Position numbers and translations under genes: made by a program
Notes under the pieces: model-generated
The model's input: the letters and a program-made list of their open reading frames with translations, nothing else
What the model was told of the DNA's origin: nothing
Databases searched by the model: none
In this document: positions 11,901-22,850 of the stretch, piece after piece
How the letters are laid out: each line of letters starts with the position of its first letter
How positions within the stretch are numbered: the stretch's first letter is position 1
NCBI GenBank assembly: GCA_030770425.1
Contig: JASJFT010000122.1
Location: 1-64,000, forward strand
Source of the DNA: Darksidea phi
Lineage: Eukaryota > Ascomycota > Dothideomycetes > Pleosporales > Lentitheciaceae
DNA length: 64,000 bases
Direction of reading: 5' to 3'

Positions 11901-12929
11901 CTCGCGAAAGGCGCAAGTACAACGGAGAAGATTCGCTTCACAGCGCCTGCCGAGCCCGCAGACTATGCTTTGGAGGTTAAAGTGCTCTACCATTTACTTA
12001 GCGACCGAGACATTCCTGTGTCCAAGACCACGCTCGCTGATCTTATCTTCATTGGACCCTTCGAGACGAGCTATGGTCTCACTCCCCGCGTCCATCCCGA
12101 TCCCTGGCCTAGCTACTTCGAGTTGCAAGAAGCGGAGGCTCAACAGGACCCAGTGTCGACCGACGCATATGGCATTGCTCAGAAATGGCACCTCAAGGCG
12201 AAGGTTGCGTCGTTTGCCGAAGAAGTATTGGTCCTCAGAGACCTTGCCGTGGAGACCCATGCAATCCATGGCGGCGCTACTTGTGAAATATCCCGAGAGT
12301 TTGCTGGGGTAGATGCACCACTGCAGCCTAACAAGGTTCATGAGTGGTCTTTCTGCATTGACTGTCGCAAGAATAATCTCGAGGAACGTAGACCAACGGC
12401 AATCGATACAAGCTTGAACATCTTATGGCAGAGATCTGGCGACCCAAGCAATCCGACAGTCATGACCAGTATACCCATCCCCCGGATCCATATCCCCTCC
12501 AGCGAGCCTCGCGTCCTGGCCACCGCCACCCACTCAACATCAGTGCCAGGTCTCATTTACATGGATTACACGCTCGAGAACCCAACAATGCACTTCCTCA
12601 TCTTCGAGCTAAGCATGGAAGCGAGCGAGGAATTTGGTTTCAGCGGACCGAAGCTGAGGACTCTACAGCTGCTACCGATGAGTAGGCAGACAGTGAGATA
12701 CAATCTGCTGCCCCTAGCGAGAGGCGTCTGGATGACGCCGCAGCTAAGGGTCGTGGATCGGTACTTCAATAAGACGTTAAAGGTGCAGGCTACTGATGGC
12801 ATAAGGAATGACAAGAAAGGGATAAGTATATGGGTTGTGGGTGAAGATGGGAAGGGTCCTCCACTGGGAGGAGCGAGTCTTGAGGTGGTAGAAACCACAA
12901 AGGGAGGTCATGGCTTCGTGACTTCATAG
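8951..12929 (+). CDS. TRAPPC11: TRAPP complex subunit TRAPPC11-like (foie gras/Gryzun protein)
   Basis: Four exons: 8951-9226, 9292-10915, 10970-11092 and 11137-12929, giving 1271 aa. All introns are short (44-65 nt) and GT-AG. The middle part matches the Foie-gras_1 family: WSIRYDFKLGVFAEF near 300 (alpha-solenoid, AQRHYNIALEALFG), LLHHAGYWFKTSADHAKRR near 465 and WWSLASEVVWGLHECA near 600. The C-terminal third is beta-rich, resembling Gryzun/Trs130-like immunoglobulin-type domains (for example SYFELQEAEAQQDP and GLIYMDYTLENPTMHFLIFELSM). In animals TRAPPC11 is a TRAPPIII subunit acting in ER-Golgi tethering and autophagy; many filamentous fungi keep an orthologue that budding yeast lacks. 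The function is inferred by family. The uninterrupted frame before 10926 ends in a false stop read from intron sequence. Confidence 0.85.
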
Positions 12930-13423
12930 GGTCCAATCAACAATCTCGTAGAGTTACACTACCTCCTATTATGTACCTAGAGGTCGGATATATGTTACCA
13001 CCTATGCGATCAGCTATGCTTCAGTTCATGATTATAGTCGCAAAACAATGCATCAAAAGCGTTGTTCCACTCCGTAAAAGAGAGGATGATCGACCACGCG
13101 ATGAGTCACGCAGCTGGTTGGCGGGCACGTGGCGGGTCGGACTCCCGAGATCCGACCGCTCGGGTTGTTGCGGTTGCCAGTGAAGAACGTCATCCAAAAT
13201 CCTCCGACAGCTTGCTTCACGTTTGTATATTTCACACAGCAAACACCCGACAATCACCTGCTGCTCAACATCATGCGGAGCATCCATTCAATACAGCCTT
13301 CATAGCAGATACACAATTGACGGCGCGGCAATGTCAAATGGCTCGCAGTCGCGTTCGTCGTCTTCCTGTAAGTTTGGCGCAAGCTTGAGGAGCATTTTGA
13401 AGCTTCAACCTGTGTTGTAAAAC
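12930..13423. other. Intergenic region upstream of HEM25
   Basis: This stretch holds the 3' flank of the TRAPPC11-like gene and the promoter and leader of the glycine carrier. A CACGTG site lies about 293 bp before the HEM25 start. Small frames (for example 13223-13420) look non-coding. Confidence 0.6.
13126..13131. promoter_or_regulatory. CACGTG box upstream of HEM25
   Basis: CACGTG in the context GGGCACGTGGC lies 293 bp upstream of the carrier start codon. Same hexamer as in the divergent promoters; function is inferred. Confidence 0.35.
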
Positions 13424-14395
13424 ATGACCACGGAGTCGAATAACCGTCCTAATACATTTGCAGTCCATTTCTTCGCCGGCTTGAGCTCTGGCATCCTCTC
13501 CGCCGTCCTTCTCCAACCCGCTGACCTACTCAAAACGCGCGTGCAGCAATCGCACCAAAACACCATCCTCGCCACAATCAATTCGATAGCCAACGGCCCA
13601 CAGCCCATACGCCAGTTCTGGAGGGGCACGCTACCGAGCACACTGCGCACAGGATGCGGCTCCGCGATATACTTCTCTAGTCTCAATGCGCTGCGGCGGC
13701 GGGTAGAACTCGCCAGTCTACGCGCATCTAGTGTCAAAGCAGGAGTAGCAGATGGGCATTCGAGCACATTACCCAAGCTGAGCAATACGGCGAATCTGGC
13801 GACGGGCGCCGTGGCACGCACATGGGCGGGTTTCCTCATGATGCCGATAACTGTGCTGAAAGTGCGGTATGAGAGTAATCTCTATTCGTACAATTCCATG
13901 TTTTCGGCAACGAAAGATATCTTCCGAACAGAAGGTCTGCGCGGCTTCTTCGCAGGCTTCGGCGCTACCGCAGTCCGTGACGGGCCCTACGCAGGTCTCT
14001 ATGTTGTTTTCTACGAGCAATCGAAAAAGCGTCTTTCACATCTTGCTTCCCGCATCGAAGAGAAGTCTGGCATGCGAGCTACCGCGCTCTCTTCTAGCAC
14101 CTCCGCTGGCATTAATTTCATGTCTGGTGTCGCGGCTGCGGGCCTGGCCACCACGGTCACGAATCCCTTCGATGCGATTAAAACGCGGATACAGTTGATG
14201 CCAGACCGTTACGGCAATATGATACACGCCGCTAAGAAGATGTTTGTGGAGGATGGAGCTAGGAGCTTTTTCGATGGGCTGGGGATTCGCATTGCCAGGA
14301 AGGCTATTAGTTCTGCGCTTGCGTGGACGGTGTATGAGGAGTTGATAAGGCGGGCCGAGGGCAGGTGGAGGGATAGTGTTGAGCAAAAGATATGA
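13424..14395 (+). CDS. HEM25: Mitochondrial glycine transporter (SLC25A38/Hem25)
   Basis: A single-exon mitochondrial carrier of 323 aa. It imports glycine into the matrix for 5-aminolevulinate synthesis, the first step of heme biosynthesis. Three carrier repeats are visible with signature motifs [10 protein letters not shown] (about residue 32), [10 protein letters not shown] (about 141) and [10 protein letters not shown] (about 247). Each is followed by the matching matrix-helix patterns, such as [20 protein letters not shown] and [20 protein letters not shown]. These sequences around the motifs are those of the SLC25A38/Hem25 subfamily rather than a generic carrier. Length and lack of a presequence fit the family. 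The gene stands alone after the TRAPPC11-like gene and before an assembly gap. Confidence 0.9.
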   Translation: MTTESNNRPNTFAVHFFAGLSSGILSAVLLQPADLLKTRVQQSHQNTILATINSIANGPQPIRQFWRGTLPSTLRTGCGSAIYFSSLNALRRRVELASLRASSVKAGVADGHSSTLPKLSNTANLATGAVARTWAGFLMMPITVLKVRYESNLYSYNSMFSATKDIFRTEGLRGFFAGFGATAVRDGPYAGLYVVFYEQSKKRLSHLASRIEEKSGMRATALSSSTSAGINFMSGVAAAGLATTVTNPFDAIKTRIQLMPDRYGNMIHAAKKMFVEDGARSFFDGLGIRIARKAISSALAWTVYEELIRRAEGRWRDSVEQKI

Positions 14396-14734
14396 GAGAG
14401 GATGTACAACAGGCGTTCGAGGAGGCTTTGTGGGTAGATACCTTTTCTCTTCTCACTACATTGGCTTTTCGGTAAATTCGAGCATTTAGAGGTTTGTTTT
14501 GGAGTTTATTACTTCGTATACAGTAGTGTCTTTCACAAACTATATTTCAAAAGCCTTTCCCTGTCCCAGCTAGGAATTGCAGTGAAGTGTCATTCCAGCG
14601 GTGTCCAGTACTTATTATACCACCTTACTTGCACCTTCTTGTTTGAAAAAGGGAAAGCTTGCGTTGCTACAGGCCAATACAATTCGTTCACATTCATCAC
14701 TTTATCAACTCCTACGAACCATGGTTGGAGTCAG

Positions 14735-14811
<77 letters not shown>

Positions 14812-15365
14812 NNNNNNNNNAATCCCCCCTCTGTTTCCCGCCGTTTTTTTAAAAACCTTCTTGTGTGGTTGTATACCGCCCATACAAAACGTTTGAATAA
14901 TTATAATATTACACCATTAAAATCAATTGGGTGTGTCCCCCCCCCCCCCCCCCCCCCCCCCCACTCACTCAACAAAAACACATAAACAAAGGAAGCCCTT
15001 GGAGGCCATTCTATTTCATTCATAACCTCATGACTGTCGTTAAACCTTCAGAAACCCCCACCCAACCCATTCCAATGCTACCAACGACAGCTTCATACTA
15101 ATGCCATTCGTAACTGATCGCCAAAGGATACGAATGAGTGAGAAGGGGCAACAAGGACCTCAAAGACTACCAAAACCAAAACATATTAAGAACGAGCGCC
15201 CCGATGGGGTGACTCAGGTATATGGGAAGTAAACCAAAGAGACGTTCATTTAAGTACACCACGTCCAGCCACCACTGTCCCGAAGTATAGAAAGAGCAGA
15301 GGGGAAACGACCCAGGACACGCAAACTAAAGAAAGAATAAAGAAAACTTGGGCTACTGTGCTCAT
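14396..15365. other. Intergenic region containing an assembly gap
   Basis: This is the 3' flank of HEM25 and the 3' flank of the minus-strand DUF3824 gene. It is interrupted by a long G run, nine N and a C run (separate entry). No coding potential is visible outside homopolymer-derived frames. Confidence 0.7.
14739..14962. other. Assembly gap with flanking poly-G and poly-C
   Basis: A run of 73 G (14739-14811) leads directly into nine N (14812-14820). About 116 bases later there is a run of 26 C (14937-14962). Homopolymers of this length next to N are best read as low-quality read ends or gap-filling artefacts. The short AT-rich piece between them (14821-14936) should not be trusted as placed. 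Real distance between HEM25 and the next gene is therefore unknown. Confidence 0.85.
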
Positions 15366-17141
15366 TTAATACCGCGCACTCGGTGGTGCACCAATAGGCG
15401 GAGGAGGCACGGCTCCATACGGATTCGCATCGGAGTAGGAAGTCGAATAGGGGTTTGCAGCTACAGGGTACGCGTACGGATTAGCCATACTGTTCTGACC
15501 ACCATTCAAAGCATTCAGTCGGGCCTCCTTCTCACGACGCTCCCTCTGCTTCCTCCTCTTGCGCCGCCTCAGCTCCAACTCTTTCACGCTGTGCCTCTGC
15601 TCATTCATCTCTTTCCACTCCGAAAAGGCGGATTTGATCCCGAGTGCTGCGATGCCGACGGCGGCCGCGTCCTGAAGCATATTCTTTGATTTGCGTTTTC
15701 GTGCTTCTTCGGGTGACATTTCCCCCTCGGCGACCAGTTTGCGTCGCTTTTCCGAGGCTTCCATAGAGGTGTAGACCCCATGTGCAGCGTGGATTGTAGC
15801 GACGGTAGCCAACCCGGCAGTCAGGAGTTCCTTACCTCTCAGCTTTTTGCGCTTTTCCTCCATGTCGGTCGTTGACTCAGAATCTGAACTGCTGTCCCTC
15901 CTCCCTCCTCCCCGTTGCGAGGCGACGGCGCCCGCACCCGTGGCTGCCGCTAGTCTGCGGTCTGGGTTAGCTCGCTCTTCTTGCGAGTAGTCATCGTCCA
16001 TACTGCGGCCTCTATCGTATCCACGGCTACTGCGTCGGCGCCGGGAAGGTGGGTCGTAGCTGTCCGTGCTCGAAGCGCTGCGAGAGCGCTCACGCCTGGA
16101 GCGCGACTTTGAGCGGACACGGTCATATAGGGCTTTGCCTGCTGCAAGGACGGCTCCACTACCAGCCACCTTGGCCAGAACGTTGTCACCACCATGTCCA
16201 CTATCGCGACTCCTGTCTCGTCCGCGAGATTTCGAGCGTCCAAATATCGACCTAGATCGAGAGCGCGCGCGACGGTCAGGAGACACAGAACCAGTACGGC
16301 CACGAGATCGAGAGCGAGCACCATTGGCGAGGCGGTTTGCGAGTAGACCACCAATGGCCGACTCAGCGACATGTCGCTTGCCATGCTTCTCGGGGTCTTT
16401 GTCGACAAGGCTGTCGATGCCAGCGGCACCGAGGGCAGCGGTCGCTATTCGTTGGCCCTTCTCGCCCGTCCAAGGACCTGGGGTCTTGCGGCTGCGGAAG
16501 GCCTCGACGGCGCCGGCTACTATGGCGGCTTTGGCGGCCTGTTCCCACTTCTTCTCGGATTTGTGACCTCCTCCTCGGCTTCGGCTACGCTCGCTAGAGC
16601 TATATCGGCGGCTGCGACGGTCGCGGTCGTCATATCGGTCAACATATCGGTCGCTGTCGTATCCGCGATCCTTGTGGTGCCGCGAGCGGGAGCGATCACG
16701 TCCAGTCACGGCGCCAATGACGCCGCCGAGACCGGCCGCCTCACCCAACTCCTTGATGTTGTCGACAATAGACTTACGACGCTGTGGCTTGGGGCGCTCG
16801 TACTCGTCATCGTCGTAGCCGTAGTCACGGGCGCGCCGTCCGCGGTCATAGCGAGAGTCATAGTCGTAGTCATAGTCACGGTGGGCAGAGCGGGTGCGAC
16901 GGGGCTCGTAGGTTTCGCGGTATCTGGACTGTCGGTATTCGGCGCCTGGCGGTGGAAAGTCGCGCGGGATGTCCTCGATGCTGTCTTCGCGCGCAGGGCG
17001 GTAGACAAGATCGCGGACTGCGCCGCTGCCGCGTCCGCCGCGCTCTATGTAGGTCGTCTCAGCGACATACTCGGGCTCGCGCTCACGCTCGCGGGTGGTG
17101 CGATGACGCCGCGGGCGGTCGTCGTAGCTGTACTCGGACAT
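15366..17141 (-). CDS. DUF3824-family Arg/Ser-rich protein
   Basis: A single-exon gene of 591 aa, starting at MSEYSYDD. It is highly charged and low complexity, with Arg/Asp/Tyr-rich N-terminal repeats, several SRSR blocks and a Pro/Ala/Tyr-rich C-terminus (NPYAYPVAANPYSTSY). Between them are Ala/Gly-rich helical segments (KWEQAAKAAIVAGAVEAFRS, GQRIATAALGAAGIDSLV, HVAESAIGGLLANRLANG), as in fungal proteins labelled DUF3824. A basic helix near 535-560 (ELELRRRKRRKQRERREKEA) could bind nucleic acid or membrane. Its function is unknown. The same frame stays open for 152 more codons upstream (to 17597), but that part looks like leader sequence and the chosen Met opens the conserved region. Confidence 0.75.
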   Translation of the reverse strand: MSEYSYDDRPRRHRTTREREREPEYVAETTYIERGGRGSGAVRDLVYRPAREDSIEDIPRDFPPPGAEYRQSRYRETYEPRRTRSAHRDYDYDYDSRYDRGRRARDYGYDDDEYERPKPQRRKSIVDNIKELGEAAGLGGVIGAVTGRDRSRSRHHKDRGYDSDRYVDRYDDRDRRSRRYSSSERSRSRGGGHKSEKKWEQAAKAAIVAGAVEAFRSRKTPGPWTGEKGQRIATAALGAAGIDSLVDKDPEKHGKRHVAESAIGGLLANRLANGARSRSRGRTGSVSPDRRARSRSRSIFGRSKSRGRDRSRDSGHGGDNVLAKVAGSGAVLAAGKALYDRVRSKSRSRRERSRSASSTDSYDPPSRRRRSSRGYDRGRSMDDDYSQEERANPDRRLAAATGAGAVASQRGGGRRDSSSDSESTTDMEEKRKKLRGKELLTAGLATVATIHAAHGVYTSMEASEKRRKLVAEGEMSPEEARKRKSKNMLQDAAAVGIAALGIKSAFSEWKEMNEQRHSVKELELRRRKRRKQRERREKEARLNALNGGQNSMANPYAYPVAANPYSTSYSDANPYGAVPPPPIGAPPSARY

Positions 17142-18276
17142 GGTGGGTATACCCCGCAGTTGGGTGATGACTAGATGGAGTGTTTTCGCAGCAAAGCAGG
17201 CTCGGAAGTGTCGGATTCGACGTCGTCTAGACGAAGCGAGCTGTAAGTATCTGTCTGCAGGACGAGAGAGGAGAAAGGTAGCGTACCGACTACTGGAGTA
17301 ATCTAGCGGAGGGGTGACTTGGCAGGCGCAAGTCTGGTGGTGGGCTGTCGCAACGAAGAATACAAAGTGCCGGCAAATGTGGAACAAGGTAGCAGGAGAG
17401 GAGAGGGTGTTTGTCGGCGGCGGGATCGGCCTGGTTTTATCTGAGAGACTCGGCGGTAATGGGGGGGTGGGTGCTTGGGAACAGGAACAGTTGGCAGTGG
17501 CGTAGATGCTGCGAAGAGTGAGTTGAGGCTGGGGTTGGGTAGTCCCGCTTGCTACGTCATATAGGACCGAGCAAGGCAACGTCTCCCGGAGGCCCAACGA
17601 GGGCGGTTGAAGCCTGCAAGACTGCGCAGCAACTGTGGCGTGCAGTCACCCGTCGGTGAGGCCAGCCGGTGAACCACATGTGCATCCTTTCGTGCCTTAT
17701 GACCAAGTAGGGTCGGCTCTACCATGCGAATTCTCACGGCGCGCCGCACAGCCTTCTGCTCAACCTTCCATCAGCCCCCGTCTCATGCCCCGGCCTGCGG
17801 CGCTCACCGGACCTCCTGCTCTCCTTTGGAGGACGACGGCACACCCTGCAACTCGGCAGCAAAATCCGATGACGAAGCCAGTCTGCAGCGTTACCCATGC
17901 TGCACGTAAAATGCCTCTAATAGGCTGGCACTCCTAGTACATTGCCCTCCAATCAAGGATGAATCCTGTTCAGCAAGACATACCTTTTGAAGTTTGCCTG
18001 TCAAAAGTTGGCAGTGGGCGAACCACGGAAACAGTAACAGTGGGCAGGTGCCCGACCATGCGGCTCAGAACCCAACAACGGGCCTTCTTCGACTTTGCTA
18101 AGTTAAAATTACATCCAGGGCGATCTTATCCTCACCTTCTTTCGCACAAATCCTTAATGAGCGGAGTATGTCGTCGCGATTCGTTTCTATTAACATCAAT
18201 TCAGAACCAAGGGGTATCACAATGCCCATCCTCACCATCTACCCACTTTCTGTTCAAGTCCAAGGGAAGAAGCAAA
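17142..18276. other. Intergenic region, DUF3824 promoter side
   Basis: The 1.1 kb between two minus-strand genes holds the promoter and leader of the DUF3824 gene and the 3' flank of the eIF2alpha kinase gene. I see no further gene. Confidence 0.55.
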
Positions 18277-20349
18277 CTACTCCTTCAACTCTGCAACGAT
18301 CCTCTTAATCTCCCTCTTCACCTCCTCACAACCCCATGTCATATCCTCATCTGTTCCTACCATCTCGCTAATCAGCTGCATCACCTCATCTCCTAAATCA
18401 CCAATTCCCGCTGCAAAGCCTGCAGGGAACTCACCGCACCGGAGCCTCGTCAGTGCATCGATGCGCTCCATTCTAGTGCTGAAGCGCTGCAACATCTCCA
18501 AAGCGACGACGCCCAGCGCGAAAACATCCAATTTTTCGCTAATCTTTCCGCCACTTGGTGGGCGATAGAATTCTGTACCTACCGGCTTGATGGCGGCATC
18601 CACCGTAAGGCAACTATCACCCAGTGCCGCTACTAAACCAAAGTCGCCAATTCGAGGCGTGATGTGGAGGCAATCGCGAGCTGGGCAGGTGTGGCAACTA
18701 GACAGGTTGACAGAGCCAGCTGGCGGGAAGCGTTCAGTGGAGAATGATAAGAAGACATTAGCCGGCTTTAAATCTCGATGAACAACTCCCCGCGAATGGA
18801 GGTATTGCACTCCTGAGGTGATGTTGTCGAGTAGCTCCAGCGAGATGCATGGGTGGAAGCAGTGATTGGGTGGCGCCTGCTCGGCGGAGAGAAAAGCCGC
18901 TAGGTTGCTGTCATAAAGCGACATCTGCACATTGAGGGTCAGTACTGGGCCGTTAGGTCGTGTTGTGACAAGCTGATGTGGCATATCGCTACATAGAAGT
19001 CAGCAGGTATCGAGGCATTGGTGAAGCAGATACACATACCTGTTCGACACCATACTCTCAGAGTCCTCAAACGTTGGCTCATGCGATCGTGGAATCGTCT
19101 CAATTTCCTCCTCTTCCTCCTCCAGCGCTTCCTGCACAGCACTCATATGGGAGCGCACAGAAGAAAGTGTCGCAATCGTAGCTTCACTTCCACGCCGATT
19201 TTTACGTCGAGCTGTTCTCTCACTCAGCAATGCATCATCGGGCTCGCCTTTTGACTCCTCTGCTCCGGCGCCAGTATCGCTGGTTTCGAAGACAATCTCC
19301 GCGCCTGAATAGTGAGACGCCCGTTCGAAGAGGGCAAGGCTATCGGAGCTCGTGTGCAGCTGCTCGGCCTCACTAATGCTGAAGGGCGGTGCCGATGCGT
19401 CTCGAAGAAACCGCCCTGGTCCGACCACTGTCCCGGTTGACGGCGTAGATTTCTCTGTAGGAGGGGCAGAGAACTCAAACCATGCGCTATGATATCGAAC
19501 AATATTGATGTGGTCGAAGCGTGCGAGCGATCGGACTTCTTCAAGCAACCCCTCCATCTCTTGAACACCACGTGCTTGGATCTTCTGCATTTTGGCAGGA
19601 CTGACGGCAATCTTCTTGACCGCATAAAACGAATTGTCGAGTTTGTGTTTGACTTTAAACACTTTGCCGTAGCCGCCTTTACCTACTACTTCGAGCTCTT
19701 CATACTCGCGGGCATACCTGTCAGTGTGAAGGCCCGGGTGGCCCTGAAGGAATAGTGGGATCGAATGCTGCAAGCCGAGTAAGGACTCCACTCTACCACT
19801 TTGGTTGCCAGGCAGGCCAAGAATCGAACGCGGTACCAGCACCTGAGATGCACCCGCCATGACGGCAGTGGCGGATGCATTTGCAGCCGCCGAGAGGCCA
19901 GTCAGTTGAACGCGGGTAGCGTTGTTGATAGCTTCCTGTGCAGTAGCGCGTTTGTCTCTCATCTCATCGCTCGCGTAAATGCCGTCAACGGTACCAGAGA
20001 GCTGCTGTGCAAGGCCCTTGTATGCTTCTCGTGCAAGTTTTTGAACTTCTGGATCGGATCGCTCTTTGCCTAAGTGATCGGCGGCATCTCTAGTGGCCTT
20101 GTCTTCCAGCAGCGAGTGAAGAACTAGATCGCGGATATGGTCGCTAGTCTTTGATCTAGGAATTGCGGGGACTGTTGATGTTACCTGCAAACCCGATAGT
20201 CCGCTAGATGGAGGTGCAGATTTAGCTGAGTCCATAGTGTTGATCCGTGAAAGTAAGTTGTCCCCCGCCGAAGCGTTGGTTTCATCGCGGCCATCGGATG
20301 ATTCATCCTCGCTAGAAGAACTCTCGCCAGGCTTTCGAAACAAAGACAT
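18277..20349 (-). CDS. HRI-type eIF2alpha protein kinase
   Basis: Two exons, 20349-19040 and 18988-18277, giving 673 aa; the 51-nt intron splits a Ser codon (SNS/DMPHQL). The kinase domain starts near residue 217 with ELEVVGKGGYGKVFKVKHK and the VAVKK-type lysine in YAVKKI. It is interrupted by a long acidic insert (about 300-440, EEEEEEIETIPRS). It resumes at LTLNVQMSLYDSNLAAFL with the catalytic loop VVHRDLKPANVFL, GDFGL and GTEFYRPP. An insert splitting the N- and C-lobes and the QMSLY motif are hallmarks of eIF2alpha kinases. The helical N-terminus without RWD or HisRS domains points to HRI-like kinases (Hri1/Hri2 of fission yeast, IfkB of Aspergillus) rather than Gcn2. It is expected to phosphorylate eIF2alpha under stress. 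An in-frame upstream initiation codon at 20403 would add 18 residues; MSLFRKP is preferred. Confidence 0.85.
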
Positions 20350-21030
20350 GATAGTGATGGTAGTCGTATCTGCCCTGTGAAAGAAAGCCTCAAAGTAGGT
20401 CAATCTGAAGCTCGTGGCAGTATGTCAACAAGCCCCGACGGTAACGGGCAGCTTCGTATTGCTCGGGCGTTTCCGGCTACCAGCGATGACCTAGGAGGTA
20501 AACGGGAGCCCAAGTATCACTTCAATCGAACTTTTGTGGGAAATTTGAGCAAAACCCTTGACGGGTTGGCGGTTGCTCGGAATGGTTCAAGGTTGGGCTC
20601 GTGTGCCTGGAGAAGCAACAGCGACGGCAGAGCGTGATTTTACTCGGCGTCGGACGCAGCGCAAATGCGGTGCCATGAAGTCGGTGGGATGAGCGAAACA
20701 GAACATAACAGAAACATATGGAAGTGAGACGTGGTCTTTCGTAGTAACGGCTGCCTCAAGATCACTCGGCGGAAGGGCGCGCACTGTTTCGTCGAATCAT
20801 TTCAGAGAAGGCGCTAGATGTTTTTGGTATTAGCGTGGTGTTATCACGTGACTGCGCTAATTCACCTCGCGACGTGGTGTGGGCCGTGGCCATCATCGCG
20901 ACAGCGATCTGGATGGAAAATTAAAAGAAAGGGCAGCGCGGGTGAAATTTCGCATGATGTGACGATTACCTAGCGCCCTTAGCTTCGTCACACGCTTACT
21001 CTTTCCAAACTGCGCGTTGAATACTATATT
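20350..21030. other. Divergent promoter, eIF2alpha kinase and 21031 gene
   Basis: The 681 bp between divergent starts carry both promoters. An 8-bp palindrome TCACGTGA lies 180 bp before the plus-strand start. No TATA box or gene is visible. Confidence 0.6.
20844..20851. promoter_or_regulatory. TCACGTGA palindrome in a divergent promoter
   Basis: TCACGTGA lies about 180 bp before the plus-strand start and 495 bp before the kinase start. It is a full match to the Cbf1-type consensus; binding is inferred. Confidence 0.45.
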
Positions 21031-22329
21031 ATGCCTCGCCAGCTTCCGTGGCTTAACAAAGGCGGCGGAAGCCGAGGCCTGGTGAAGCAGCCTCCAAAGT
21101 CTGCGACGAAACCGCGAATCCAAAACGACATTGGCGATGACTTCTTTGAAGGTACTGCTTTAGCAAGTTCTCGGAAAGGCAAAGAACGAGCCGGTATGTC
21201 TGCGTTCAGAATTTGATATGTACTAGGTCTGACCTCGCATAGTATCGCAGGAGTCTGACGATCTTCCCGAACTGTCAAATGCTCGTGCACAAACCTCACG
21301 CAAAGGCAAAGAACCAGTGGGGCGCGCACGACTGCCTTCATCATCCCCACCACCCCTTTCTGCAACACTACCCCCACCGAAGATAGAGTAAGTATTTCTC
21401 TTAGAAATATGCTATAATCGCTCACTGTGTCCAGGTATATGCGCAAGGGCGTCGATAAGTTCGATCTCCGCGACGATGAATGGATGATGGTAGAAGATGA
21501 ATTACTGCAGACTGCGAAGTTGTTCACGCAACATCTACATCTTGCCGAGTATGAGCGCATTAAAGCAGACATGAAGAAACGTACAAACGAATCAGCTGCA
21601 AGGCCCGTTGTGGCGGATGCTAAGCCGTCAGACGAAGCCCATTTCCACAAGAGAGCGAAAGAGCTGGCGAAAACTCAAAAGAAAGCCCTCAAGGATATCT
21701 TTGGTGCAACCAGTAATGAGGACCAGACAGATCCGGCCATGGGAATCAAGGCAGGCTCCAAAGTGGTCCCAGTACCAACCAGCAAGCCGCAGAATGATCC
21801 GGCCGTCCAACGCTTGCAAAACACCCGCAACGCATCAGACAGCGACGATCTTGATGCGCCAAAACGTCCAGCAAACAATAGTACCATGGCCAGTAAGACC
21901 AGTACCTTAGTAGATGAAACCGACCCCAAGCCGGCATCAACCCAGTTCATAAAGCCCGCTTTACCGTTGAATGCGAGAGCACGAGCGAAGCTCAGACGAC
22001 CAACACCCTTCGATATGTGGGATGACTACACGCCCAACCAGCCCTCATCACCTCCAGAAATATCAACAGCTTTAACCACACAGCAGCCTTCCTCTACACC
22101 GAAAGCGCAAGGCACGGCCACCAAGTCGACCTCGTCCATTCAATCATCAAGCACACTGCCCTCTCCACGCACAAAGTTAGATCTCTTTAGTGACCTGGAC
22201 TTTCCAAAACGAGGGGGGTTGTCCAAGGAAACATCTGACCGTCTTGTTAAGCGCAAAGTGGAGAGGGAAAAAGAAACGCCGAGCAAGTCGCGAAAAACCA
22301 TTGACGATATACCTACTTTCCTGTTCTGA
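21031..22329 (+). CDS. Conserved hypothetical protein, disordered with one helical core
   Basis: Three exons: 21031-21193, 21243-21387 and 21435-22329, giving 400 aa. The exon joins are supported by frame: the alternative acceptor six bases downstream of 21242 would give an immediate stop. The only ordered-looking part is a helical segment near residues 103-165 (YMRKGVDKFDLRDDEWMMVE, then LLQTAKLFTQHLHLAEYERI). It is followed by Lys/Arg-rich KRAKELAKTQKKALKDIFG and long Ser/Thr/Pro-rich linkers. The C-terminus ends in a short basic-acidic tail, TIDDIPTFLF. I do not recognise a named family. Basic patches (KSRKTIDD, VKRKVEREK) suggest a nuclear protein, which is only inference. It is divergent from the eIF2alpha kinase gene. 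Confidence 0.7.
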
Positions 22330-22850
22330 GTTCTCTTGGTGCCAGGGCTTGGAGTGGAGGAGCTTGATGCAACTGCAGTCTTAAGCAGTGGGTGGAGCCC
22401 GCTACTCTACGGCCGGCCCGCGCTCTATATTTCTTTGCATATGTCGTTAAAGATCCGTCATTGGGGTGGTTTGGTTTGGTTTGGTTTGGTCATTAAAGAT
22501 ACCCCTGTATGAGAAGAGCGGATTGAGTTAATGAATGAATTCCTACGTACACGTGCAGCATGACTAGTAGGCAGAGCATAAACTATGGCTATCTACAAAA
22601 CGATTTGCAGTAAAGGAAGCTTGAAGAGAAAATCACATCATTCTGCGCCTTAAATCCCCGAACCTCGAGATTGGTGGTAAACTCCGCCTGAGCGGTTCTT
22701 CGTAGGCTTCACTAAGGTCCGAATATTGGCCCTCCAACGAGTGATTGCAGTGGATCCAACCTTTGCTCATATCTATTCAGCTGTGTCATGGATCTGCCCT
22801 GTCCATACTTGCCGGAAGCATTCACCGACGATAATTCAAATCGCATTCCT
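22330..22850. other. Convergent intergenic region
   Basis: The 3' flanks of two convergent genes. It includes a short GGTTT pentanucleotide array and one CACGTG (22550-22555) that lies downstream of both genes. Confidence 0.6.
22466..22490. repeat. (GGTTT)n microsatellite
   Basis: About five perfect copies of the pentamer GGTTT lie in the 3' flank of the 21031 gene. Simple-sequence repeat, with no other structure seen. Confidence 0.8.

Noticed and set aside
14582..14985. Poly-glycine frames over the gap
   Set aside because: They come from the G run and N characters, not from a gene.
16371..17174. 267-codon hydrophobic plus-strand frame resembling a membrane protein
   Set aside because: It is the complement of Arg/Asp/Ala-rich repeats in the DUF3824 gene, which makes long Val/Ala-rich shadow frames.
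19801..19835. A tRNA B-box-like GTTCGATTC on the minus strand
   Set aside because: It lies inside the coding exon of the eIF2alpha kinase and no acceptor stem or A box pairs with it.
22550..22555. Another CACGTG site
   Set aside because: It lies downstream of two convergent genes, so it is not counted in the promoter pattern; similar coding-region copies (for example within the kinase and PRP46 genes) were also left out.
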